Positions 12,828-20,942 of a stretch of 20,942 bases of DNA are shown in pieces. The first letter of the stretch is position 1; every line of letters begins with the position of its first letter. The notes below the pieces were generated by a model. The model did no database searches. It saw only the letters and a list, made by a program, of their open reading frames with translations, and was not told the DNA's origin. The stretch is from JALZDI01 sp035557095 (GTDB lineage Bacteria; Actinomycetota; Actinomycetes; Propionibacteriales; Nocardioidaceae): the NCBI GenBank assembly GCA_035557095.1, contig DATMEB010000016.1, forward strand, positions 1-20,942. Direction: 5' to 3'. The translations under genes were made by a program, and so were the position numbers.

Positions 12828-14288
12828 TCACCCGCGCAGTGAGGCCATCCAGTCCTCGACCTGACGCGCCGAGCGGGGCATCGCGTCGGAGAGGTTGACG
12901 CACCCGGAGTCGCCCACGAGTACGTCGTCCTCGATGCGGATGCCGATCCCGCGCAGCTCCTCGGGCACCAGCTCGTCGTCGGCCTGGAAGTACAGACCGG
13001 GCTCGACCGTGAGCACGTAGCCGGCCTCGAGCGGACCCTTGGCGTACTTCTCCTTCGGCGCCTGCGAGCAGTCGTGCACGTCGAGGCCGAGCATGTGGCT
13101 GACGCCGTGCACGGTCCAGCGGCGGTAGACCTTGCTCTCGGGGTCCAGCGCCTCCTCGGCGCTCACCGGCAGCAGGCCCAGGTCGGACAGGCCGTGCGCG
13201 AGCACGACCATCGCGGCGTCGTGCGGGTCGGTGAACGCCGCTCCCGGCTTGACCGCCTCGAACCCGGCTGCCTGGGCGTCGAACACGAGCGTGTAGAGGT
13301 CGCGCTGCAGCGGCGTGAACGTGCCACTGACCGGCAGCGTGCGGGTGATGTCGGCGGTGTAGAGCGACCGGGCCTCCACGCCCATGTCGAGCAGCACGAG
13401 CTCGCCAGGACGGATGGGGCCGTCGTTGTCGATCCAGTGCAGCGTCGTGGCGTGCGGGCCGCCGGCGACGATCGAGGTGTAGCCGGCGTCGTTGCCCTCG
13501 GTGCGGGCACGCCGCCAGAAGGTGCCCTCGATCCAGCGCTCGCCGTGCTGCAGCACTCGATCCCACTCGCGCAGACTGTCGTCGAAGCCGCGTGCGGTGA
13601 TGGCGACCGCGTGCCGCAGCTGCTCGATCTCCCACGCGTCCTTGGTCAGCCGCAGCTCGGACAGGACGCCGGCCAGCTCGGCGTCGCGTGCGGTGTCGAG
13701 CTCGGCACGGGAGCTCACCAGCGCGTCGACCGCGGGGTCGGCGTCGCGGTGCAGCCGCACCCGGTCACCGCGGACGGCGCCGGGGAGGTCGTCGATGTGC
13801 CGGCAGGGGATGCCCAGCTGGTGCTCGGTCTCGGCGAGCGACGGGCGCCGCCCCGCCCAGAACTCGCCGTACCTGCGGTCACGGAAGAACTCGTCGCTCT
13901 GCCGCGACGCGCGGGGGCGGAAGAACAGCGTCGGCTCGCCGTCGTCGACCACCAGCACCGCGTCGGAGGACTGGTTGCCGGTCAGCCACACGTGTGCGCT
14001 GTCGGGCCGGAACCGGTAGTCGCAGTCGTTGTTGCGTGGCTTCAGCGTGCCCGCGGGCATGACGAGCACCTCGCCGGGGAACCGCTCGGCCAGCCTGTCC
14101 CGCCGGGCCCCGGTCCACTGGGCCGCCGGGTCGACGGCCACGTCGCGGTCGCCGTCCGACCAACCCTGGCGCATGAACTCCGCCAGCGCCTCGGTCACCG
14201 ACGGGTCGTGACTCTCCGTGTTGCTCGGTTCGGCACTCGCCTGGTCCGGTAACGCCTCGTCGTGCTGTGTGTGGTCGCTGTTCGACAC
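12828..14288 (-). CDS. pepP: Xaa-Pro aminopeptidase (aminopeptidase P, M24B)
   Basis: GTG 14288 follows the strong Shine-Dalgarno sequence AGGAGGA. The 486-residue product has the N-terminal aminopeptidase-P domain (WTGARRDRLAERFPGEVLVMPAGTLKPRNNDCDYRFRPDSAHVWLTG) and the C-terminal pita-bread catalytic domain. The five dimetal ligands are visible: Asp in LVLLDMGVEA (about 301), Asp in YTADITRTLP (about 312), His in HGVSHMLGLDVHD (about 397), Glu in TVEPGLYF (about 429) and Glu in GIRIEDDVLV (about 451). It removes N-terminal residues before proline in the cytoplasm, recycling peptides. The first ~40 residues are acidic and probably disordered. The permease gene follows in the same direction, which fits peptide and amino acid recycling. 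Confidence 0.95.
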   Translation of the reverse strand: MSNSDHTQHDEALPDQASAEPSNTESHDPSVTEALAEFMRQGWSDGDRDVAVDPAAQWTGARRDRLAERFPGEVLVMPAGTLKPRNNDCDYRFRPDSAHVWLTGNQSSDAVLVVDDGEPTLFFRPRASRQSDEFFRDRRYGEFWAGRRPSLAETEHQLGIPCRHIDDLPGAVRGDRVRLHRDADPAVDALVSSRAELDTARDAELAGVLSELRLTKDAWEIEQLRHAVAITARGFDDSLREWDRVLQHGERWIEGTFWRRARTEGNDAGYTSIVAGGPHATTLHWIDNDGPIRPGELVLLDMGVEARSLYTADITRTLPVSGTFTPLQRDLYTLVFDAQAAGFEAVKPGAAFTDPHDAAMVVLAHGLSDLGLLPVSAEEALDPESKVYRRWTVHGVSHMLGLDVHDCSQAPKEKYAKGPLEAGYVLTVEPGLYFQADDELVPEELRGIGIRIEDDVLVGDSGCVNLSDAMPRSARQVEDWMASLRG

Positions 14289-14316
14289 GGTCTTCCTCCT
14301 GCGCGGCGGTCCGTCC

Positions 14317-14322
14317 AGACTA
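14317..14322 (-). promoter_or_regulatory. Possible -10 box for the aminopeptidase gene
   Basis: TAGTCT on the minus strand lies about 28 bp before GTG 14288, leaving room for a short leader with the AGGAGGA site. The -35 is not clear. Confidence 0.3.
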
Positions 14323-14379
14323 GTGCCCCTGGACTCTGAGCCGCTGCCGCGCTCGGCGGGCGTGGCTGGACGACCCGCC

Positions 14380-14385
14380 TACCCT
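14380..14385 (+). promoter_or_regulatory. -10 box of a leaderless promoter for the PrsW-family gene
   Basis: TACCCT ends six bases before ATG 14392, with no Shine-Dalgarno sequence between them. Confidence 0.45.
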
Positions 14386-14391
14386 TTGGGC

Positions 14392-15612
14392 ATGAGCGCG
14401 CCCTCACCACCGAGGACGGCGCCGCCGCTGGCTGTCCAGCCGGCGCGGCGGCGTAGCTGGCTGGTCGTGCTCACCTCGGTCGTGCTCGGAGCAGGCGCCC
14501 TCGTGGTGGCGGCCCTGATCGTGATCTCGGGTGGACCGGAGGCGGCGCTCGTCGGTTTCGTGCTGGCGGCGCTGCCCGTGCCGGTGCTGATCGCGGTGTT
14601 CCTGTGGCTGGACCGGTATGAACCGGAGCCCTGGCGCTACCTGCTCAGCGCACTCGGGTGGGGTGCGGTGATGGCGACGACCCTCGGGGTGACCTTCACC
14701 GCCCTGGGGGTGCACCTCTCCGGCTCCGACAACAACCTCGCGGGGGTGGTCTGGGCCCCGGTCACCGAGGAGCTGACCAAAGGCCTGTTCATCGTGCTGG
14801 TGGTGGTGCTGCGCCGACGCGAGATCGACGGTGTCCTCGACGGCATCGTGTACGCCGGCATGGTCGGCATCGGGTTCGCGTTCACCGAGAACGTCCTCTA
14901 CTACATGAGCGTCTACGCCGGCGACCTCGCGGGTTCGGGCCAGGCGGGTTCAGGACAGGCCGCAGAGCTGGGCGGCATCGGAGCGGCCACCGGCCTGTTC
15001 GTGCTGCGCGGGGTGATCGCGCCGTTCGCGCACCCGTTGTTCACCTCCGCGATCGGGATCGGCTTGGGACTTGCCCTGTACAGCAAGAGCTGGACCGGCC
15101 GGGTGCTGTGGCCGATCCTCGGCTACCTGGTCGCGGTCGGGCTGCACGCCGCCTGGAACGGCAGCGCGATGCTCGGTGGCGGCGCCGCGTTCCTGCTGAC
15201 GTACGTCGTCGGCATGGTGCCCGTTTTCGCCCTCGTGCTCGGGCTGGCTCTGTGGGTCCGGCGACGCGAGGGCAAGGTGCTCGCGATGGCGCTGAACGAC
15301 TGCGCGCACCGCGGCTGGCTGCACCCTGCCGAGATCCCCTGGATCGCGAGCCTGTCGCACCGCACCAGCGCCCGTTCCTACGCCCGGCGGATGAGCGGCT
15401 CCTTCGGTGCCCGCGCGGTCAAGGAGTACCAGCACGCCGTCGTCGAGCTCGGATTCCTGCACGACCGAGTGATGCGCGGTCGGCCCCCACGCGACGCTTT
15501 CGGCAGGCACGAGGCGATACGTGACCGCATCGCGCTGTGGCGCCCGCACGTCGTACTCCCGCCGCCCCTGCCGGCGCCGCCGCCGAATCTCTACGGCAGG
15601 ACAGCGAGGTGA
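14392..15612 (+). CDS. PrsW-family intramembrane metalloprotease
   Basis: ATG 14392 is chosen because TACCCT lies six bases upstream. The open frame continues upstream to 14218, but that part overlaps the divergent aminopeptidase and has no protein character. The 406-residue product has a Pro/Arg-rich N-terminus and about eight membrane helices. The family's active-site motifs are visible: VWAPVTEELTKGLF (double Glu, EExxK), FAFTENVLYY (Glu), APFAHPLFTSAIG (His) and GLHAAWNGSA (His). PrsW proteins cleave membrane-bound substrates such as anti-sigma factors (B. subtilis RsiW). No sigma/anti-sigma pair is in this window, so the substrate is unknown. The soluble tail (about 305-406) holds a charged region. 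Confidence 0.94.
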   Translation: MSAPSPPRTAPPLAVQPARRRSWLVVLTSVVLGAGALVVAALIVISGGPEAALVGFVLAALPVPVLIAVFLWLDRYEPEPWRYLLSALGWGAVMATTLGVTFTALGVHLSGSDNNLAGVVWAPVTEELTKGLFIVLVVVLRRREIDGVLDGIVYAGMVGIGFAFTENVLYYMSVYAGDLAGSGQAGSGQAAELGGIGAATGLFVLRGVIAPFAHPLFTSAIGIGLGLALYSKSWTGRVLWPILGYLVAVGLHAAWNGSAMLGGGAAFLLTYVVGMVPVFALVLGLALWVRRREGKVLAMALNDCAHRGWLHPAEIPWIASLSHRTSARSYARRMSGSFGARAVKEYQHAVVELGFLHDRVMRGRPPRDAFGRHEAIRDRIALWRPHVVLPPPLPAPPPNLYGRTAR

Positions 15613-15717
15613 TGACGACCACGGAGCCACAACACGCTAGCGTTTGGGTAGTAAACCGCCGGGAAGGGAGCACCCCGCGGGCTGAGCCAGAGCACGCATG
15701 TGTAGAAGGGTGACCAG

Positions 15718-17439
15718 GTGGCAACGGAGGACACCTCGACCGAGCTCCTCGGGGTGCTGGTGCGGTTGCGCGAGACTCTCGTCAACACCGGGCTGCCGCT
15801 CGAGGTCGCCGACGTCGAGCCGGCCCGCAAGAGCCGCCAGGAGCTCATCGACCAGCTGGAGGACTACGTCCTCCCGCGTCTGCTGCAGATCGATGCGCCG
15901 ATGCTCGCCGTCGTCGGCGGATCGACGGGTGCGGGCAAGTCCACCCTCGTCAACAGTCTCGTGCAGGAGCGCGTCAGCGAGCCCGGCATACTCCGCCCGA
16001 CCACGAGGTCGCCGGTCCTGGTGCACCACCCTGACGACACGTCCTGGTTCGACGACCAGTCGCGCATCCTTCCCGACCTCGCCCGTACGACCGGCACGCC
16101 CGGTGGCAGTGGCACGCTGCACCTGGTCCCCACCGACAACGTGCCGAAGGGCCTCGCGATCCTCGACGCACCCGACATCGACTCGGTCGAGATGGCCAAC
16201 CGCGAGCTCGCGGCCCAATTGCTGGCTGCGGCCGACCTTTGGCTTTTCGTCACTTCGGCGTCACGTTACGCCGACCAGGTGCCGTGGGACTTCCTGAAGA
16301 CGGCGGGGGAGCGGAGCACGGCCGTCGCGATCGTCCTCGACCGCACCGCGCGCGAGTCTGTCCGCGAGGTCAGCTCGCACCTCGCGCGCATGCTGGCGAC
16401 CCGGGGGCTCGGGGAGTCGCCGTTGTTCACGGTTCCGGAGTCGCAGATCGACGACAAGGGGCTGCTCCCCGAGAAGGCGGTCGCCTCGGTGCTGGAGTGG
16501 CTGCACTCGCTCGCCGACGACGAGACCGCACGCGACACCGTCGTGCGCCAGACCCTCGGAGGAGCAGTCCGCTCGCTGAGCCATCGCACGCGCAAGGTGG
16601 CCGACGCGGCCCGTCAGCAGAGCGACGTGGCCGCGGAGCTGCGCGCCAAGGTCGACAAGGCTTACGACGCCGGGGTCGAGGCCGTCGACACCGCGACCCA
16701 GGACGGCACGCTGCTGCGCGGTGAGGTGCTGGCGCGCTGGCAGGAGTTCGTGGGCACCGGTGAGCTGCTCAAGTCGCTCGAGCAGCGCATCGGCCGCGTA
16801 CGAGACCGCGTCGTCAACGCCATCCGCGGACGCCCGCAGCACACCGAGAAGCTCGCGGTGGCGGTCGAGTCCGGGCTCGAGACACTGCTGCTCGAGCACG
16901 CCGAGAGTGCCGCGGAGCGGGTGGAGGGCGCGTGGATGGCCACGCCGGCAGGGCGCCAGCTGCTCGAGGAGGCCCGTGGCGAGCTCGGGCGAGCTTCGCG
17001 CAGCTTCCGCCCGCAGGCCGACCAGGCCGTGCGTGACTGGCAGCGCGACCTGGTGAGCATGGTGCGGGAAGAGGGCGCCGACAAGCGCTCGCGCGCGAGG
17101 TTCCTGGCGTACGGCGTCAACGGGCTCAGCGTCGCGCTGATGATCGTGGTCTTCGCCTCCACCGCCGGACTGACCGGTGCGGAGATCGGGATCGCCGGCG
17201 GCAGCGCTGTCGTCGGACAGAAGCTGCTCGAGGCGGTGTTCGGCGACGAGGCCGTACGCCGGCTCGCGGCGAAGGCACGTGCCGACCTGCGGCGGCGGGT
17301 CGAGACACTGATGCAGCAGGAGAGACAGCGCTACCTCGACGTTCTCGACGCAGTGGCCATCTCGCCGGGGGCGGCCGACCTGCTGCGGCAGCTCTCGCGA
17401 GACGTCGACGACGCCCGTCTCGACGGAGTCGCCCGGTGA
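15718..17439 (+). CDS. Dynamin-like/YfjP-type GTPase with C-terminal hydrophobic region (first of a pair)
   Basis: GTG 15718 follows GAAGGG with a 7-base spacer. The 573-residue product has a GTPase domain with P-loop GGSTGAGKST (67-76), a G2-like RPTT (93-96) and G3 DAPD (150-153). The expected G4 motif (N/T-K-x-D) is replaced by VLDRT (about 206-210), so base selectivity may differ. A long helical region with many Glu, Arg and Ala follows (about 280-455). After it comes a hydrophobic segment (NGLSVALMIVVFASTAGLTGAEIGIAGGSAVVG, about 466-498) and another helical tail, resembling the stalk and paddle order of bacterial dynamin-like proteins. It overlaps the next GTPase gene by four bases. The function is inferred to be membrane remodelling or cell-envelope related. 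Confidence 0.85.
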   Translation: MATEDTSTELLGVLVRLRETLVNTGLPLEVADVEPARKSRQELIDQLEDYVLPRLLQIDAPMLAVVGGSTGAGKSTLVNSLVQERVSEPGILRPTTRSPVLVHHPDDTSWFDDQSRILPDLARTTGTPGGSGTLHLVPTDNVPKGLAILDAPDIDSVEMANRELAAQLLAAADLWLFVTSASRYADQVPWDFLKTAGERSTAVAIVLDRTARESVREVSSHLARMLATRGLGESPLFTVPESQIDDKGLLPEKAVASVLEWLHSLADDETARDTVVRQTLGGAVRSLSHRTRKVADAARQQSDVAAELRAKVDKAYDAGVEAVDTATQDGTLLRGEVLARWQEFVGTGELLKSLEQRIGRVRDRVVNAIRGRPQHTEKLAVAVESGLETLLLEHAESAAERVEGAWMATPAGRQLLEEARGELGRASRSFRPQADQAVRDWQRDLVSMVREEGADKRSRARFLAYGVNGLSVALMIVVFASTAGLTGAEIGIAGGSAVVGQKLLEAVFGDEAVRRLAAKARADLRRRVETLMQQERQRYLDVLDAVAISPGAADLLRQLSRDVDDARLDGVAR

Positions 17440-19097
17440 GCGGACTGGTCGAAGGGGTCAAGCGGGCGATCGGCCGCAGTGACGACGTGACCTCGCGGGT
17501 CGAAGGGCTCGAACGTGCCGTCACCGCCGCAGAGGGCCGGCTGCCCGACGACGTCGTCGGACCCGCGCGTGAGGTCGTCGACCGAGCCGGGCAGCGGCTG
17601 CGCCTGTCCGCCGACCACACCGTCGTCGCTCTGGCCGGAGCGACGGGGTCGGGCAAGTCCTCCCTGTTCAACGCGCTCTGCGGTCTCGACCTGGCCGCGA
17701 TCGGCGTACGGCGCCCGACGACGTCCTGGGCGCTTGCGTGCGCGTGGGGCCCTGAGGGTGCGGGCGAGCTGCTCGACTGGGTCGGCATCCCGCGGCGGCA
17801 CCAGGTGGCCCGCGGCAGCATGCTCGACGCCTCCGACGCCGAACAGGACATGCAGGGGCTGGTGCTGCTCGACCTTCCCGACCACGACTCGACGGAGGTC
17901 TCGCACCACCTGGAGGTCGACCGGCTGGTCCAGGTCGCCGACCTGCTGGTGTGGGTGCTCGACCCGCAGAAGTACGCGGACGCGGCGATGCACGACCGCT
18001 ATCTCAAGCCGTTGGCGTCGCACGCCGAGGTGATGCTGGTCGTGGTCAACCACATCGACGAGGTGTCCGAGGGCGAGCGCGAGGGATTCCTCGGCGACGT
18101 ACGGCGGCTGCTGAAGGAGGACGGCCTCGGCGAGGTGCCACTGCTGGCGACCTCGGCCGTCAGCGGCCAGGGCATCGGAGACCTGCGTGCGCAGCTGGTG
18201 AAGCGGGTGCAGCACAAGCACGTCTCCCGCGGCCGGCTGCTGGCAGACGTCGACGCCGCGGCGGCGAGCCTGTCGTCGGTCACCGGCCACTCCTACCCGA
18301 CCGACGTGGCGAGGTCGTCGAAGTCGGCGTTGGTCGAGGCGTTCGCCTCCTCGGCCGGTGTGCCGGTGGTGGTCGACGCGGTGGAGCGCTCGACCCGCAC
18401 CCGTGCCCGGCAGGCGACCGGGTGGCCGTTGACCAAGTGGCTGGTGCGGCTGCGTCCCGACCCTCTCAAGCGGTTGCACCTCGACCTCGGCCAGTCCGGC
18501 AAGACCGTGCTCGGATCGGCCTCCCGAACCTCCCTGCCGCAGGCGACCGAGGTGCAGCGCGCCAGGGTCGACACGACTGTGCGCTCGGTCGTCACCGACG
18601 CGACGAAGTCGCTGCCGCACCAGTGGGCCACCGCCGTACGCCGTGCGTCGGTGTCGCGCCTCGACGAGATCGGCGACGCGCTCGACCGCGCGGTCGGCGA
18701 GACCGACCTCGGGGTCGGCCGCAGGCCGCTGTGGTGGGGTGCCTTCCAGATCCTGCAGTGGGCCCTGTTCGTGGCAGCCGTGCTCGGGGCGCTGTGGCTG
18801 GGTGTGCTGTTCGCGTTCGACTACCTGCGAATGCCGGCGCCGGACACTCCGGAGTGGCGGGACATCCCGGTGCCCACGCTGATGCTGCTCGGCGGTGTGC
18901 TCGTCGGCGTGGTGCTGGCCCTGCTCTCACGGGTGCTGGCCAGCGTCTCGGCGAAGCGTCGGGCGGCCAAGGTCGGGCGACGGCTGCACAACGCCATCGC
19001 CGAGGTGGTGCAGGAGCACGTGATCGACCCCATCGAGGTCGAGGTGGGGGCCTACCGCACCTGCCGCGACGGCATCGCGGCCGCGCGCAAGGGCTGA
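17436..19097 (+). CDS. YfjP-type dynamin-like GTPase with two C-terminal membrane helices (second of a pair)
   Basis: GTG 17436 overlaps the upstream TGA stop as GTGA and has no strong Shine-Dalgarno sequence, so translation is probably coupled to the first GTPase. The 553-residue product has P-loop GATGSGKSS (about 67-75), G3 DLPDHD (about 146-151) and a good G4 NHID (about 205-208). The C-terminal part carries two membrane helices (GAFQILQWALFVAAVLGALWLGVLFAF, about 435-461; TLMLLGGVLVGVVLALLSRVLA, about 481-502) followed by a short basic cytoplasmic tail. The two proteins likely work as a heteromeric membrane complex, analogous to other bacterial dynamin pairs. Exact partners and role are unknown. 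Confidence 0.87.
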   Translation: MSGLVEGVKRAIGRSDDVTSRVEGLERAVTAAEGRLPDDVVGPAREVVDRAGQRLRLSADHTVVALAGATGSGKSSLFNALCGLDLAAIGVRRPTTSWALACAWGPEGAGELLDWVGIPRRHQVARGSMLDASDAEQDMQGLVLLDLPDHDSTEVSHHLEVDRLVQVADLLVWVLDPQKYADAAMHDRYLKPLASHAEVMLVVVNHIDEVSEGEREGFLGDVRRLLKEDGLGEVPLLATSAVSGQGIGDLRAQLVKRVQHKHVSRGRLLADVDAAAASLSSVTGHSYPTDVARSSKSALVEAFASSAGVPVVVDAVERSTRTRARQATGWPLTKWLVRLRPDPLKRLHLDLGQSGKTVLGSASRTSLPQATEVQRARVDTTVRSVVTDATKSLPHQWATAVRRASVSRLDEIGDALDRAVGETDLGVGRRPLWWGAFQILQWALFVAAVLGALWLGVLFAFDYLRMPAPDTPEWRDIPVPTLMLLGGVLVGVVLALLSRVLASVSAKRRAAKVGRRLHNAIAEVVQEHVIDPIEVEVGAYRTCRDGIAAARKG

Positions 19098-19251
19098 CCC
19101 CGCCGCCCGCGGTCCTGCATCGTGGGCGCCCGTTTCGGTGCACAGCCGGCGAGCCGGTGACGCGTGTGCACAGGGCCGGTGCATCGCCTGTCGCCGTCTC
19201 GGCGCACGCCGCGATGCTGGTCGCCCGTGCTCGCGACGACAGGAGATACAG

Positions 19252-19797
19252 ATGAGCGACGTGCAGGTGATGCTCTACGGCTACGTCGGCCAGGATGTCT
19301 CGCTCAAACAGGCCGGCAGCGTCGACGTGGCCAGCTTCCGGGTGGGCACCACTCCCCGCATCCGTGACGGTCAGGGCGGCTACCGCAACGGGGAGACCGT
19401 GTGGACCTCGGTGACGTGCTGGCGACACCTCGCCCGCAACGTCAAGGAGTCCGTGCACGTCGGCGACCCGGTCGTGGTGCTCGGCCGGGCGCGCACCGAG
19501 CGCTGGGTCACTCCCGACGGCGAGCAGCGGGAGCGGCAGTTCGTCGAGGCGACCACCGTCTGCCACGACCTGGCCAAGGGGACCAGCGTGTTCCGCAAGT
19601 CACCCCGCAACCCGCGCGCCCAAGACGGGCATACCGCGCTCGGAGCGGTGCTCGACGAGGCCGAGCAGAGCCCGGTCGGCATCGACCCGGTCACCGGCGA
19701 GCCGCTCTACCCCCCGGGCGGCGCCGAACGCACGACCGGACGGACCGGTGACCTCGAGTCCGGTGCATCAGGCGACCCGGACCACCGCGCCGCCTGA
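19252..19797 (+). CDS. ssb: Single-stranded DNA-binding protein paralogue
   Basis: ATG 19252 follows AGGAGATACAG. The 181-residue product has one OB-fold of the SSB family: VQVMLYGYVGQDVSLKQAGSVDVASFRVGTTPRI at the start, VWTSVTCWRHLARNVKESVHVGDPVVVLGRARTERW with the conserved Trp and dimer strand, then RQFVEATTVCHDLAKGTSVF. It is shorter and more divergent than the replication SSB. The C-terminus ends in GDPDHRAA and lacks the DDDIPF-like acidic tip that recruits partner proteins. It is therefore probably an auxiliary SSB rather than the essential one. It lies between the GTPase pair and ettA, 154 bp after the former and 106 bp before the latter. Confidence 0.9.
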   Translation: MSDVQVMLYGYVGQDVSLKQAGSVDVASFRVGTTPRIRDGQGGYRNGETVWTSVTCWRHLARNVKESVHVGDPVVVLGRARTERWVTPDGEQRERQFVEATTVCHDLAKGTSVFRKSPRNPRAQDGHTALGAVLDEAEQSPVGIDPVTGEPLYPPGGAERTTGRTGDLESGASGDPDHRAA

Positions 19798-19889
19798 CGG
19801 GCCGCGTCCACGATCGGATCGGCGAGTGCCGCCCGGCGGCGTGGGCGGCGCCGCCGGTCCCCGATTGGGGTGAGGTGGTGTGGGGGCCG

Positions 19890-19895
19890 TAGGCT
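19890..19895 (+). promoter_or_regulatory. -10 box for ettA
   Basis: TAGGCT ends eight bases before ATG 19904, with a possible -35 TTGGGG at 19865-19870. The transcript would be leaderless or nearly so. Confidence 0.4.
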
Positions 19896-19903
19896 CGGGA
19901 GCC

Positions 19904-20899
<996 letters not shown>

Positions 20900-20942
20900 G
20901 TCGAGTAGTTGCCTTCGTACGGGTACGTGCGGCCGCGGTCGA

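Noticed and set aside
13074..14252. Long plus-strand open frame opposite the aminopeptidase
   Set aside because: It is the exact antisense of a gene with all five M24 metal ligands, and its translation is Val/Gly/Arg-rich without motifs.
14218..14391. Longer N-terminus for the PrsW-family protein
   Set aside because: The extension overlaps the divergent aminopeptidase gene and its promoter, and ATG 14392 has a well-placed leaderless -10 box.

Overview
The window is a chromosomal stretch from a high-GC actinobacterium. The base composition, the GTG/TTG starts, the many starts preceded at 6-8 nt by a TANNNT-like -10 box (leaderless transcripts), and the gene families (orn beside tRNA-His, a CGNR zinc-finger regulator, paired dynamin-like GTPases, ettA) all fit Actinomycetota. 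Something near Nocardioidaceae/Propionibacteriales is my inference; I ran no search. I see no CRISPR array, insertion sequence, prophage or plasmid origin.

Layout. 1-1089: a MarR regulator cut by the left edge diverges from a YceI-family gene across a short promoter region with a clean operator palindrome. 1263-2016: tRNA-His(GUG) and oligoribonuclease (orn), both minus strand. 2127-3357: a MauE/DoxX-like membrane protein with a CxC pair, followed 1 nt later by a membrane-anchored DsbA-type protein (CPVC); a likely extracytoplasmic thiol redox pair. 3409-5682: an AraC-type regulator, an alpha/alpha-toroid (prenyltransferase/cyclase-like) protein, and a DUF6529-like multi-pass membrane protein. 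5695-6257: an unidentified ORF remnant and a small Cys-rich ORF ending in a tandem 7-residue repeat. 6380-8209: a TetR regulator divergent from a membrane-anchored alpha/beta hydrolase, with two palindromes between them. 8249-9711: a RibD-C/DHFR-like reductase behind an AraC regulator that is broken by a one-base deletion. 9813-11064: a small secreted protein divergent from a CGNR/ABATE regulator whose promoter has three copies of a 10-bp half-site. 11153-14288: tRNA-Arg(UCU), an APC-family amino acid permease, and a Xaa-Pro aminopeptidase upstream of it, which together suggest peptide and amino acid use. 14392-15612: a PrsW-family intramembrane protease. 15718-19097: two translationally coupled membrane-attached GTPases. 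19252-19797: an SSB paralogue without the usual acidic tail. 19904 to the end: ettA, an ABC-F translation factor.

The most important structural observation is at the right end. The last 140 bases (20803-20942) are an inverted, diverged copy (about 87% identical, counted by eye) of 20595-20734 inside ettA. The last ~29 codons of the forward ettA frame are therefore antisense to a second ettA, not real EttA sequence. This looks like a chimeric contig end joined at a short microhomology. I do not see a convincing new defence or biosynthetic system. The most biologically open parts are the tandem GTPase pair, the CGNR-regulator/secreted-protein locus, and the small Cys-rich ORF.
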